A DNA stretch of 64,000 nt, from positions 1 through 64,000 of the forward strand of contig JBJMSU010000065.1 of assembly GCA_045801465.1 (NCBI GenBank), given 5' to 3'. The translations under genes were made by a program, and so were the position numbers. Under the pieces are notes generated by a model that was not told the DNA's origin, searched no databases, and saw nothing but the letters and a program-made list of their open reading frames with translations. Every line of letters begins with the position of its first letter. Positions within the stretch are counted from its first letter, which is position 1. Source of the DNA: DATFWC01 sp045801465 (GTDB taxonomy: Bacteria > Pseudomonadota > Alphaproteobacteria > Rhizobiales > Xanthobacteraceae). Of this stretch, positions 8,288 to 17,873 are shown in pieces.

Positions 8288-9463
8288 TTACGCGCTGCGA
8301 TAGAGCTTCGTCATCACGAACTCGCGGTGGCCGAGCGCTTCCGCGGCCGTGAGCCGCCCGTTGGCCGTGCGCACGACCATGTCGATCAGCGCGTCGCCGG
8401 CCTGGTCCAGCGTCATCTCGCGCCTCAGGATGCCGGACACGTCGAGATCGATGTGCTCCGACATGGTGCGCACCGTGCGCGGATTGCCGGTGATCTTGAT
8501 CACCGGCACGATCGGGTTGCCGATCACGTTGCCCTGGCCGGTCGGGAACGTGTGCAGGACATAACCGGCCGCCGCCATGAGAGTGACGCATTCGGCCGCC
8601 GCCGAGGACGTGTCCATATAGTAGAGACCCGGTCCCTTGGCCGGCGCCTCGGCGGGCGCGAGCACGTCGATATAGCGGCACGTGCGCCCGATCTTCTCGA
8701 GATTGCCGAGCGCCTTCTCCTCGATCGTGGTGAGCCCGCCGGCGATGTTGCCCTTGGTCGGCTGCGACTCGGAGAGATCGTCGACCTTGTGGGCCTGAAT
8801 TACCTCGTCCTCGTAGGCCTTCCACGTCCGGTACCACTTCTCGCCGATCTCCGGGCTCGCGGCCCGAGCCTTGGCGAGATGCTCGGCGCCGGTGATTTCC
8901 GACGTCTCGCCGAACACCCCATGGATGCCGTCCGGGATCAGCTTGTCATACATGTTGCCGACGGTCGGGCACGAAGCGAGCCCGGTTGTGGTGTCGGATT
9001 CGCCGCATTTGGTCGACACCCAGAGATCGGAGACGGGGCACTCCTCGCGCTGCAGCTCGGAAGCCCATTGCAGATAATCCTTGGCGGCGCGCGCCGCCTT
9101 GGCGATCGTCCCTAGGTCGCCGGTGCCCTCGATGCCGAAGCCGGTCACCGGCTTGCCGGTCTTGGCAATACCGTCGACCACGCGCTTGGTCCATCCGTCC
9201 TCGATCCCGACGACGACGACGGCCGCCACGTTGGGATTGGCGCCGGTGCCGATCAGGGTGCGGAAGAACAGATCGAGGTCCTCGCCGAACTGCAACCGCC
9301 CATAGGCGTGCGGCAGCGCCATCGTGCCCTTGATGTTGTGGGCGACCGCTTCGCTCGCCGCGTTGGAGAGATCGTCGAGGGGAAGAATCACGACATGGTT
9401 GCGCACGCCTACGCGGCCGTTCTCGCGCCGCCACGCCGTCACGCTGCCGTTCCCATTCTTCAT
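8288..9463 (-). CDS. suyB: UxaA-family lyase large subunit, (2R)-sulfolactate sulfo-lyase SuyB-like
   Basis: 391 residues, ATG at 9463. It has the UxaA C-terminal (altronate/galactarate dehydratase) fold. Segments PLDDLSNAA, ALPHAYGRLQFG, STKCGESDTT, SESQPTKGNIAGG and FPTGQGNVIGN run through it; I recognise these as the SuyB version rather than canonical UxaA. SuyAB removes sulfite from (R)-sulfolactate to give pyruvate. Cys in STKCGES is a likely ligand of the metal centre. The companion small subunit gene lies 10 bases upstream. Altronate-type hydratase activity on another sugar acid remains the alternative. Symbol given with reservation. Confidence 0.65.
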   Translation of the reverse strand: MKNGNGSVTAWRRENGRVGVRNHVVILPLDDLSNAASEAVAHNIKGTMALPHAYGRLQFGEDLDLFFRTLIGTGANPNVAAVVVVGIEDGWTKRVVDGIAKTGKPVTGFGIEGTGDLGTIAKAARAAKDYLQWASELQREECPVSDLWVSTKCGESDTTTGLASCPTVGNMYDKLIPDGIHGVFGETSEITGAEHLAKARAASPEIGEKWYRTWKAYEDEVIQAHKVDDLSESQPTKGNIAGGLTTIEEKALGNLEKIGRTCRYIDVLAPAEAPAKGPGLYYMDTSSAAAECVTLMAAAGYVLHTFPTGQGNVIGNPIVPVIKITGNPRTVRTMSEHIDLDVSGILRREMTLDQAGDALIDMVVRTANGRLTAAEALGHREFVMTKLYRSA

Positions 9464-9473
9464 TGCGGTGGTC

Positions 9474-9821
9474 CTACCAGCGTTTGGTCTTCATATTGTG
9501 GACATGGACGTGCTCGCCGCGTCCGACCTTCTTGACGAAGCGGCCGATGTCCTGGCCATACTTGATCGCGGTGTCGCCTTCGGTGAAATCGGCAAGCGCG
9601 ACCTTGTGGCCGATCGGGATGTCGTCCTTCACGACGATCGTGAAGGAGCTGTTGTCCGCGGTGACGACGCCGAAGGCGTCAGTGCCGGCCTTGAGACCTT
9701 CCACCACGACCACGGCGACGTTGTCTTTGGCGTCGTGGGCGAGAACATCCGGAACCCGGCTCTGCCCGGGCGCCGCGGCGGTTCCGGCCTTTGCGGAAGG
9801 GACATCGACGCGTTTGTTCAT
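9474..9821 (-). CDS. suyA: SAF-domain small subunit of UxaA-type lyase, SuyA-like
   Basis: 115 residues from ATG 9821 (MNKRVDVPS), chosen because GGGGGAGG precedes it on the minus strand; longer in-frame starts lack such a site. The SAF-type beta domain (about residues 25-110) contains DNVAVVVVEGL and IPIGHKVALADF, typical of the N-terminal half of altronate dehydratase when encoded as a separate gene. It pairs with the large subunit gene ten bases downstream. The split arrangement is what sulfolactate sulfo-lyase (SuyAB) has; UxaA itself is usually one chain. Confidence 0.7.
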   Translation of the reverse strand: MNKRVDVPSAKAGTAAAPGQSRVPDVLAHDAKDNVAVVVVEGLKAGTDAFGVVTADNSSFTIVVKDDIPIGHKVALADFTEGDTAIKYGQDIGRFVKKVGRGEHVHVHNMKTKRW

Positions 9822-9893
9822 ACGAGATCTTGCCTCCCCCGTGCTGCGCATGACGTGATCTAGCACGTCTCGAGGCCGGCCGCAGCGGGAGGA

Positions 9894-10901
9894 TCAGTCG
9901 CCCTTGAGCCCGTGCACCTCGGGAAAGAACAGGTCCTGCCACGTCGCCGGCATGTTCTTCAGGGTGCCGACGCGATGCATGAAGCCATAGATCTTCATCA
10001 CGTTTTGCGGAGCGGGAGCGAAGGAGAATTCGGGGTCGACGATCAGCCTCTCGATGAAACCGATGGGCAGATTGGTTCTCTCAATCCGGGCGAAAATCTG
10101 CGCCGCCTCGCGCGGGTGTTCGGCAATGAAGGCATTCGCGTCCTGCAAGGCCGCCCAAACCGCCTGGTAGGTCTGCGGGTTCGCGTCGCGCCAGCGGCTC
10201 GTCAGCGCAACGGCGCTGAACGTGTTGGGGCCGTCGGTCGCATCGTACGAGCTTAAGAGCTTGCGGATCCCCGATTGTTCCAGCTGCTGATACTGGAACG
10301 GCGCTGACGTGAAATGCGCCGTGATCTCCAGCTTGCCCGAGAGGAATGCCGCAGTGCCGTCGGGATGGCTCATTGCCACGGTGAGCCTGTCGAGCACGTC
10401 GTGCTTGCCCGGGCCGAAGGTCCTTTCGGCGATCATCTGCAGCATGATGGCCTGCACCGACACCTTCGGTGCCGGCAAGGCGATGCGGTCGTTGTCGGTG
10501 AAATCGCGAACGGATTTGATATTCGGGTCGCGTGTGTTGAGGTAGGCCGGCTGGCGATTCAATGCCGCCATCGATTTGACATTCATGTTCCCACGCGTCT
10601 TGTCCCACATGGTCAGGAACGAGGGCAGTCCGACGCCGACCATATCGACACTGCCGGTCAGGAGAGCGTCGGTCAGCGCGGTCGGCGTGCCCAGGCCCGA
10701 CCATTCGGTGGTGATCTTGCCCAGGCCAATCTCCAGCGCGCGCTTCTCGACGAAGCCCTTGTCCTGCAGGATGTAGAACTGCAGGTAGCCGAGGCCGAGC
10801 TGGCGCGCGAAACGGACATGGCTGACCTCCGCGCCGGCGCCGCCGCACAGGCCGAGAAAGGTGAATGCCGCTAACAGGGGCCTCAATCGCACGCACTTCA
10901 T
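9894..10901 (-). CDS. NMT1/TauA-type ABC solute-binding protein (orphan receptor)
   Basis: 335 residues from ATG 10901. A Sec signal peptide covers residues 1 to about 25 (FLGLCGGAGA). The mature part has the pattern of nitrate/sulfonate/taurine binding proteins: GYLQFYILQDKGF near the start, then GSVDMVGVGLPSF. No permease or ATPase gene is adjacent. It lies 72 bases upstream of the SuyA-like gene on the same strand, so it may deliver a sulfonate or related acid to this pathway (inference). It is divergent from the TauD-type gene. Confidence 0.8.
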   Translation of the reverse strand: MKCVRLRPLLAAFTFLGLCGGAGAEVSHVRFARQLGLGYLQFYILQDKGFVEKRALEIGLGKITTEWSGLGTPTALTDALLTGSVDMVGVGLPSFLTMWDKTRGNMNVKSMAALNRQPAYLNTRDPNIKSVRDFTDNDRIALPAPKVSVQAIMLQMIAERTFGPGKHDVLDRLTVAMSHPDGTAAFLSGKLEITAHFTSAPFQYQQLEQSGIRKLLSSYDATDGPNTFSAVALTSRWRDANPQTYQAVWAALQDANAFIAEHPREAAQIFARIERTNLPIGFIERLIVDPEFSFAPAPQNVMKIYGFMHRVGTLKNMPATWQDLFFPEVHGLKGD

Positions 10902-11005
10902 CTCACGTTTTTTCCGATGTTCCACGAGCCGACGTGGCGAGACATTATCGTGCACACGCGCGGTCGAATAGCGCTCTTGGCGAAGGAGAATTTTCGCTTT
11001 CCGGC

Positions 11006-11023
11006 TTGTCGTGTTGATGACAA
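11006..11023. promoter_or_regulatory. Possible operator: TTGTC-N8-GACAA
   Basis: A perfect 5-bp inverted repeat with an 8-base spacer lies in the AT-rich part of the 289-base divergent region between the binding-protein gene (minus) and the TauD-type gene (plus). Its position fits control of both genes by a dimeric regulator, but no regulator gene is nearby and a match this short could be chance. Confidence 0.25.
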
Positions 11024-11190
11024 TAAATTTCTTTCTCGCGGTCGATCCCAGCCCAATTGTCCGGCAGCGGCACGAAACAGGACGCGCCAGGATTGGCACT
11101 GCGCCCCCCGCTCCCCTATGATTGGCAAGGAACTGCACAGGAGCATACCGGCAGTTTTGCTTTCGTTTGCGAATGGCGGAGACGCAAAAC

Positions 11191-12063
11191 ATGTCTGTGA
11201 GCATAACGCCGTTGACGCCGGCGGTCGGTGCGGAAATCGCCGACCTCGATCTGCGCTCGCTGGATGACGCCACCTTTGCGGCGATCGAGCGAGCGTGGCA
11301 CCGCTATTCGGTCCTGCTGTTCCGCAACCAGCAGCTCAGCGATGACGACCTGCTCGCCTTCAGCCGGCGCTTCGGCGAACTCGATCCACCGCCCAATCAG
11401 GAGCACGGCCGGCAAAGCCCGCCCGGCTATCCGGATATCTATGTGGTCTCCAACGTCCTCGACGAAAAAGGGCAGCCGATCGGCGCGCTCGGCGCCGGCG
11501 AGGCGGTCTGGCACACGGACATGAGCTATGCCGACCTGCCGCCGGATGCCTCGATGCTCTACGCCCTGGAGATTCCCCCCGCGGGTGGCAATACCTATCT
11601 GTGCGGCATGCAGGCTGCCTGGGCGGCATTGCCGCCTGCACTGAAGCGGAAAATCGAAGGGCGCCGCATCAAGCACGACGGCACCTACAACAGCGGCGGC
11701 TATGTCCGCAAAGGCGTGACGCCGACCGACGATCCGCACCAGGCGCCGGGCGCCTGGCATCCCGCGGTGTGCCGCCATCCGGTGACCGGCGTGCCGGGCC
11801 TCTATCTCGGCCGGCGCCGCAATTCCTATGTCGAGGGCTTCACGCCGGCGGAATCGGACGCGCTGCTGGACCAATTGTGGGAGGAGGCGACCCGGCCCGA
11901 GTTCGTCTATCAGCACCGCTGGCAAGTCGGCGACCTGCTGTTGTGGGACAACCGCTCGACCCTGCACCGGCGCGATCCGTTCGACGCCGCCACGCGGCGC
12001 GTCATGCATCGCACCCAGATCAAGGGCAAGTGGCCGCCGCGCGCCTATGTCAGCGCCGCTTGA
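11191..12063 (+). CDS. TauD/TfdA-family Fe(II)/2-oxoglutarate dioxygenase
   Basis: 290 residues from ATG 11191 (MSVSITPL). This start has GGAG eight bases upstream, while in-frame ATG 11173 has no ribosome site. The iron triad is visible: H108 and D110 in WHTDMSY and distal H273 in VMHRTQ, followed by the 2-oxoglutarate-binding arginine. Family members hydroxylate taurine, alkylsulfonates, alkylsulfates, 2,4-D or related acids. It is divergent from the orphan NMT1-like receptor and the SuyAB-like genes, consistent with sulfonate breakdown, but the substrate cannot be read from sequence. Confidence 0.85.
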   Translation: MSVSITPLTPAVGAEIADLDLRSLDDATFAAIERAWHRYSVLLFRNQQLSDDDLLAFSRRFGELDPPPNQEHGRQSPPGYPDIYVVSNVLDEKGQPIGALGAGEAVWHTDMSYADLPPDASMLYALEIPPAGGNTYLCGMQAAWAALPPALKRKIEGRRIKHDGTYNSGGYVRKGVTPTDDPHQAPGAWHPAVCRHPVTGVPGLYLGRRRNSYVEGFTPAESDALLDQLWEEATRPEFVYQHRWQVGDLLLWDNRSTLHRRDPFDAATRRVMHRTQIKGKWPPRAYVSAA

Positions 12064-12068
12064 CCCTT

Positions 12069-12159
12069 GTCGTCCCCGCGAAGGCGGGAACCCATGACCA
12101 CCGCCGGAGTACATTTCGCGTGACCTGTGGTTATGGGTTCCCGCCTGCGCAGGAACGAC
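12069..12159. repeat. Dispersed palindrome, family A (copy 2)
   Basis: Starts six bases after the TauD-type stop codon. Left arm GTCGTCCCCGCGAAGGCGGG, right arm CCCGCCTGCGCAGGAACGAC, with inner ATGACCAC/GTGGTTAT pairing. It separates convergent genes and may serve as transcription stop or mRNA 3'-end stabiliser. Confidence 0.9.
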
Positions 12160-12189
12160 TCGCGGCGAAGCCGTCGCGCAAAATCGAGT

Positions 12190-13095
12190 TCACGCGGCTG
12201 AAAAGAACTTCTTCAGGTCCTCGCGTGCGCTTAAGCCCGCATCCAGCTGCCAGCAGTTGACGACGGCCAGGCGAAAGCCGCCGGGGGGCATGGCGTGGTG
12301 GGCCGCGGCCCGGTCCTCGTGAAACGTGATCTGCACGCTCGAGATGCCGGGCCGGCGCAAGACGTCATTCACCAGGTCCTGCGGCGGGTGGCGATAGCGT
12401 GGTCCCTTGCGGCCGAACAAGACGACGCTGTAGCCGTCGCGACGGTCGCGGTCGTCGAAGTCCCAGACCCGCCGGCCATAGAGCCGTACCAACGCGTCGA
12501 CCCACCCGACGCCATAGAGGTCGGGCCATTGATCGCTCAGGCGCAGGTGCACCTCGATCATCGTTCCGCCGATGGTCTCGAGATTGAGCATGCCGGTGTA
12601 GTTGGGCAGGTGACGGCGAATCCACGCGCCGCACCTCTCCTCGATCTTCTGCTCGCCCTCCGCGCGCACGGTCCAGAAATCGAACGTTCCACCGCGTCCG
12701 GGTTCGCCGGTCACGTGTCGCCACCAGCAGGGCGCGCCTTTCACGACCGCGACGTCGGAGCTGACATGGCGGCCTTCCAGCAGCGGCATCCACATGTGGC
12801 CGGCGCGATAGTGCCGCTCGTAGTCTTCCGCCGAGCGGATGACCCGGCTGCCGATGCCCATGCCCTTGAGGTTGACGATCGGTTTGGAAAACACCGGAAA
12901 ATGCGGCGGCGTCGTGCCGTGCGGGCCTGCCATCAGGCCTTGGCTGTGCGCGACCGCGATCTTGTCGTAGACCCAGCGCTCGTTCGGGTACCACATCCAT
13001 GCGTCGAAGTCTTCGGTGGGAATGTTGACGTGCGGCGGGCATTCGACGCGGCAGAAATATTGCAGCCGCCACGGATCGGCTTCACAGATCGGCAT
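12190..13095 (-). CDS. Uncharacterised protein, ATP-grasp-like
   Basis: 301 residues, no signal peptide, no membrane segment. I do not recognise a named family. Several features recall ATP-grasp ligases: a DK pair in YDKIAVAHSQG, then FPVFSKPIVN and GMGIGSRV (a lysine/glycine-rich ATP-binding pattern), and IEVHLRLS near residue 195, resembling the metal-binding E-x-N-x-R strand. That assignment is an inference. The gene lies downstream of egtB-egtD on the same strand, separated by 146 bases containing a strong palindrome, so co-transcription is possible but not assured. Confidence 0.6.
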   Translation of the reverse strand: MPICEADPWRLQYFCRVECPPHVNIPTEDFDAWMWYPNERWVYDKIAVAHSQGLMAGPHGTTPPHFPVFSKPIVNLKGMGIGSRVIRSAEDYERHYRAGHMWMPLLEGRHVSSDVAVVKGAPCWWRHVTGEPGRGGTFDFWTVRAEGEQKIEERCGAWIRRHLPNYTGMLNLETIGGTMIEVHLRLSDQWPDLYGVGWVDALVRLYGRRVWDFDDRDRRDGYSVVLFGRKGPRYRHPPQDLVNDVLRRPGISSVQITFHEDRAAAHHAMPPGGFRLAVVNCWQLDAGLSAREDLKKFFSAA

Positions 13096-13168
13096 TCAGC
13101 GTATCCCCGCCGCGCAGCTCGTGTCCTGTACGCAGTGCAGCGCAAGCGCGTGAGCGCCCAGCGATGCA

Positions 13169-13226
13169 CTGCAGATGCGGGACCCCGATTCTCCCACGGC
13201 AGGCAATCGGGGTCCCGGGTCTGCAG
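13169..13226. repeat. 22-bp-arm palindrome between egtD and the ATP-grasp-like gene
   Basis: Arms CTGCAGATGCGGGACCCCGATT (13169-13190) and AATCGGGGTCCCGGGTCTGCAG (13205-13226) are near-complementary around a 14-base loop. It does not match palindrome families A or B in this window. A terminator for egtBD or a third REP-like family are both possible. Confidence 0.75.
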
Positions 13227-13241
13227 CGCCCCTTCGCTCGG

Positions 13242-14237
13242 CTATGTGTCGCGCTGCGGCCGGGACATGGGCTCGTTCACGAGAAAATAGACCGCAAAAT
13301 ATTGGTTGGCATCGGTCCACAGCGCCTGCACGCTCCAGCCGGAGCCGCGGGCCAGCGCGCTGAACGAGGCGGGCGTGTACTTGTAGCTGTTCTCGGTGTG
13401 GATCGTCTCGCCGGCGCGGAATTCGATCGTCTCGCCCAAAACCTTCACCTTCTGGCGCTTGATGCTGGCGAGATGCATCTCGATGCGCGAGCGCTCGCGA
13501 TTGAAGAAGGCGTGGTGCTCGAAACATTTGAGATTGAAATTGGCGCCCAGCTCGCGATTGATCCGGGCCAGCAGATTGAGATTGAACTTTGCCGTCACGC
13601 CGGCCGCATCGTTGTAGGCGGCGTGGAGGACGGCGCGGTCCTTGACGAGATCGACGCCGATGATGAATGCCGCGCCGCGCCCGAGAATACGGCCGGCATT
13701 ACGCAGGAACGTGCAGGCCTCGTGCGGCTCGAAATTGCCGATGGTCGAGCCGGGGAAGAATCCGGCCCGCGGTAGGCTCGCCAGCTCGGCCGGCACCTCG
13801 AACGGCTGGCAGAAATCGGCATCGACCGGGATAACGGCAAGCCTCGGGAAGCTGCGCCGCAGAACGTCGGCTTCGTGGTGGAGGACTTCCGACGAGATGT
13901 CCACCGGGATGTAAGCGGCAAGCTGCGGCGCGGCGCCGAGCAGGATCGATGCCTTGGTGCTCGCGCCGCTTCCGAACTCGACCAGCGCGGCTTGGTCCGG
14001 CAGCCGCCCGGCCATGTCGGCCGCGTGCTCGCGGAGAATGCCGAGCTCGGTGCGAGTCGGATAATATTCCGGCAGTTGGCTGATGCGCTCGAACAGCCGC
14101 GAGCCGGCGCTGTCGTAGAAATACTTTGCCGGCAGCGTCTTGCGCTCCGCTTGCAATCCGGCAAGGACGTCGGCGGCGAAAGCGGCGGTAGCCTTTGATG
14201 GTTCGACAAGGGGTGCAACGCGGGCAAGGGCGGGCAT
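13242..14237 (-). CDS. egtD: L-histidine N-alpha-methyltransferase
   Basis: 331 residues, the usual length. It trimethylates histidine with S-adenosylmethionine to hercynine, the first step of ergothioneine synthesis. Visible signatures are KYFYDSAGSRLFERI, LPEYYPTRTE, the SAM loop VEFGSGASTK, YIPVDIS and FFPGSTIGNF, with HTENSYKY near the C-terminus, all typical of EgtD. It starts 9 bases after the egtB stop, so the two form an operon. Confidence 0.93.
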   Translation of the reverse strand: MPALARVAPLVEPSKATAAFAADVLAGLQAERKTLPAKYFYDSAGSRLFERISQLPEYYPTRTELGILREHAADMAGRLPDQAALVEFGSGASTKASILLGAAPQLAAYIPVDISSEVLHHEADVLRRSFPRLAVIPVDADFCQPFEVPAELASLPRAGFFPGSTIGNFEPHEACTFLRNAGRILGRGAAFIIGVDLVKDRAVLHAAYNDAAGVTAKFNLNLLARINRELGANFNLKCFEHHAFFNRERSRIEMHLASIKRQKVKVLGETIEFRAGETIHTENSYKYTPASFSALARGSGWSVQALWTDANQYFAVYFLVNEPMSRPQRDT

Positions 14238-14246
14238 GGTTTTGAC

Positions 14247-15545
<1,299 letters not shown>

Positions 15546-15861
15546 GCCATCCTCCTCAATCGGGCGCTTGGCAACCGGGTGCAGATGTAAGGTCGTCGTG
15601 GATTCGCCACCAGGGCCGGATCTTCACAATATCGAATCCCGCCAAGGGTGCCATACCGTCTCCGTCGTCCGCGACGACACAACCACGAAAAACCGGGATC
15701 GTTCCGATGGTTTGGGAGCGTCCGGCCGCGGCAATGCATAAAATGACCCCGGCAAGCCGCTGCCGGGGTCGTATTCAAATTGTCAGGTCCGCCGCATCCG
15801 CAGATGTTCCCAAGAAAACTCTTTGAGCCCCGACTTCGTTCCAATCTTTTTCGGTCAGCCA
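15546..15861. other. 316-base gap between egtB and the MBL hydrolase gene
   Basis: No convincing gene. It contains the egtB promoter and ribosome site near 15546-15600 and a terminator-like hairpin at 15745-15770. Short open frames here have no ribosome sites and no recognisable sequence. Confidence 0.6.
15745..15770 (-). terminator. Intrinsic-terminator-like hairpin after the MBL hydrolase gene
   Basis: GACCCCGGCA and TGCCGGGGTC form a perfect 10-bp GC-rich stem around a 6-base loop. On the minus strand it is followed by ATTTTAT, so it fits termination of the minus-strand hydrolase gene that ends at 15862. Confidence 0.7.
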
Positions 15862-16662
15862 TCATGCTCGGATCGGATCCGCGTCGAGCCGTACCACCCA
15901 GCCGTCGAGGCCGGCGCGCGCGGGCGGATAGCGTTCGATCACGCGGGGGTCGTGGCCAGGGATGACGTGGTCGCGCGAACTCGCCAGCCGCTTGAGCGTT
16001 TCGTAGCCGTCGAGCACCTCGCCCACATTGTAGGTGATGGGAAATACGCGGCCTTCGTCGATGTGCTGGTAAAGATGAGTCGCATCCGACGCCAGCACGA
16101 CATAGCCGCGTCGCGTTTTCACCCGCACGCTCTGCAGTCCCTTGGAATGCCCGCCGATCCGATGCACCGTGATGCCGGGCGCGATCTCGTCGTCGCCGTC
16201 GTGAAATAACACCCGGCCGGCGAACACCTTGCGCACCATGGCGACGACGTCGTCGGACTCGAACGGCAGGCGCAGGTGGGCGTGGCACATCGAGCGGCCG
16301 GTGGCGTAGGCCATCTCGCCGTCCTGCAGGTGATAGCGCGCGCTCGGGAACAGGTCGTAATTGCCGCTGTGGTCGTAGTGCAGGTGGGTGACGATGACGG
16401 TTTCGATGGTGTCCGGCGCGATACCGATCGCCTTGAGGCCGTCGCCGACCGGCTTGATGAGACTACGCTTGCGCAGCTGCGCCATGGCGGCATCGAAACC
16501 GGTGTCGACCACATAGGTCCCGTCCGGGCCGACGATCGCCCAGACGTAGAAGTCGAGAGGCTGAAGAACGTCGTGCGGGTCGCCGCCGATAAAATTTTCC
16601 GGCGACCGGCGATCGTGATGACCATAGCGAATCGCATAGACTTCGTACACGTCGTCACTCAT
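15862..16662 (-). CDS. MBL-fold metallohydrolase, N-acyl-homoserine lactonase/AttM-like
   Basis: 266 residues from ATG 16662 (MSDDVYEVY); an upstream extension would be translated palindrome DNA and is rejected. The dizinc motif HLHYDH lies near residues 107-112, with a further metal ligand in GGHSKG and DATH and a late histidine in IPGHD. This set is typical of the lactonase branch (AiiA/AttM) of the metallo-beta-lactamase fold. No N-terminal export signal. Substrate unknown: lactone or thioester hydrolysis is likely. No luxI/luxR genes are nearby, so a catabolic lactone is as plausible as quorum quenching. Confidence 0.82.
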   Translation of the reverse strand: MSDDVYEVYAIRYGHHDRRSPENFIGGDPHDVLQPLDFYVWAIVGPDGTYVVDTGFDAAMAQLRKRSLIKPVGDGLKAIGIAPDTIETVIVTHLHYDHSGNYDLFPSARYHLQDGEMAYATGRSMCHAHLRLPFESDDVVAMVRKVFAGRVLFHDGDDEIAPGITVHRIGGHSKGLQSVRVKTRRGYVVLASDATHLYQHIDEGRVFPITYNVGEVLDGYETLKRLASSRDHVIPGHDPRVIERYPPARAGLDGWVVRLDADPIRA

Positions 16663-16684
16663 CGTGCCACCGATCACTCTCCGG

Positions 16685-16776
16685 GTCGTCCCCGCGAAGG
16701 CCGGGACCCATGACCACTGCCCAAGCATATATCGCAACGTCGGTGGTCATGGGTTCCCGCCTGGCGCGGGAACGAC
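16685..16776. repeat. Dispersed palindrome, family A (copy 3)
   Basis: Arms GTCGTCCCCGCGAAGGCCGG and CGCCTGGCGCGGGAACGAC with the inner CCATGACCAC/GTGGTCATGG match flank a variable centre. It lies immediately upstream of the MBL gene start and downstream of the next minus-strand gene, i.e. between two tandem genes. Confidence 0.9.
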
Positions 16777-16791
16777 GAGAAGCCGAGCCAA

Positions 16792-17694
16792 TCAATCATC
16801 GTTGCTCTGCGGCGCGCGCACCTCGACCCCGGCGCGGCGCTCGACCGGCTGCACGATGGTGGTGAGGTCCTTGTCGGGGCCGATCTCGTCGCAGGCGTGC
16901 TGCAGCAGCCGGGCGACGGCCGAGACCACCTCCATCGGCACGCCCAGCGACTTCGCCTCCGCCAGGCACAGGTTCACGTCCTTCATCATCAGGCCATTGG
17001 TGAATCCGAGATCGAACTTGCGTGGGATGATGTTGCGCGGGAACTTGGTTTCCGTCGCCGTATTGCGCCCGGTTCCGGCATTGATGACCTCGACCATCAC
17101 GCGCGGGTCGAGCCCCGCCTTCACCCCCATCACGATCGCCTCCGAGGTCGCCGCCATCGCGGTCGCGGAGAGAACATTGTTGGCGAGCTTCATGGTCTGG
17201 CCGGCCCCCGGCCGCTCACTGATGAAGAACACCTTGCCGAAGACTTTGAGCGCCGGCTCCGCCGCCTCGACCTCGGCGCGCGGGCCCGACACCATCACGG
17301 CGAGCGTTCCCTTCTCGGCGCCCGACACGCCGCCGCTCACCGGCGCATCGATCTGCACGATGTCTTTCGCCTTCAGCGCGGTGAAGATGCGGCTCGCCAT
17401 CTCGGCGCCGGTGGTCGACGTGTCGATGAAACGGCGCACGCGTTTGCCGGCGATGACGCCGTCCCGGCCGGTTGCCACGGCGAGCACGATATCCGGGGTA
17501 GGCAGGCTCGCGATGACGGTCTCGAGGCGGTCGGCGATCTCGCGCGGCGAGCCGGCCGCCGCCGCCCCCAGCGCGACCAGGCGGTCGATCGCCGCGCGCC
17601 GCGTGTCGTAGACGGTGAGCGTATGGCCCGCCTCGATGAGGCGCCGGGCCATATGGAAGCCCATGTTGCCGAGCCCGATGAAGCCGATGTCCAT
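16792..17694 (-). CDS. 3-Hydroxyisobutyrate dehydrogenase-family NAD(P)-dependent oxidoreductase
   Basis: 300 residues. The N-terminal Rossmann motif GFIGLGNMGFHMA, the substrate loop DAPVSGGVSGAEKGTLAVMV and the catalytic lysine segment KLANNVL (about K170) are all present, as in GarR/MmsB/tartronate semialdehyde reductases. Such enzymes interconvert beta-hydroxy acids and semialdehydes. The first base of its start codon is 179 bases from the divergently transcribed lactonase gene, so the two may share regulation. Exact substrate not determinable. Confidence 0.88.
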   Translation of the reverse strand: MDIGFIGLGNMGFHMARRLIEAGHTLTVYDTRRAAIDRLVALGAAAAGSPREIADRLETVIASLPTPDIVLAVATGRDGVIAGKRVRRFIDTSTTGAEMASRIFTALKAKDIVQIDAPVSGGVSGAEKGTLAVMVSGPRAEVEAAEPALKVFGKVFFISERPGAGQTMKLANNVLSATAMAATSEAIVMGVKAGLDPRVMVEVINAGTGRNTATETKFPRNIIPRKFDLGFTNGLMMKDVNLCLAEAKSLGVPMEVVSAVARLLQHACDEIGPDKDLTTIVQPVERRAGVEVRAPQSNDD

Positions 17695-17873
17695 GCGCCT
17701 GGTCCCCGTTCCGAATGGCGGAGTTTCTGCGAACGATAGCCGCTAAGCAATCGGCTCGTCCAAGGGCTTTTCGCATGCACGTCATGTGCGCCCTGTCTCT
17801 TGATCCGGGCGGCGGTTCGTGCACCGATTGTGTGACAAGCAAAAAGTCACAAGGACGAAGGGAGGACCTGACG

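Noticed and set aside
8169..8837. N-terminal extension of the LDH2-type dehydrogenase frame up to 8837
   Set aside because: The extension is translated palindrome DNA and antisense of the SuyB-like gene; ATG 8168 begins with family-typical sequence.
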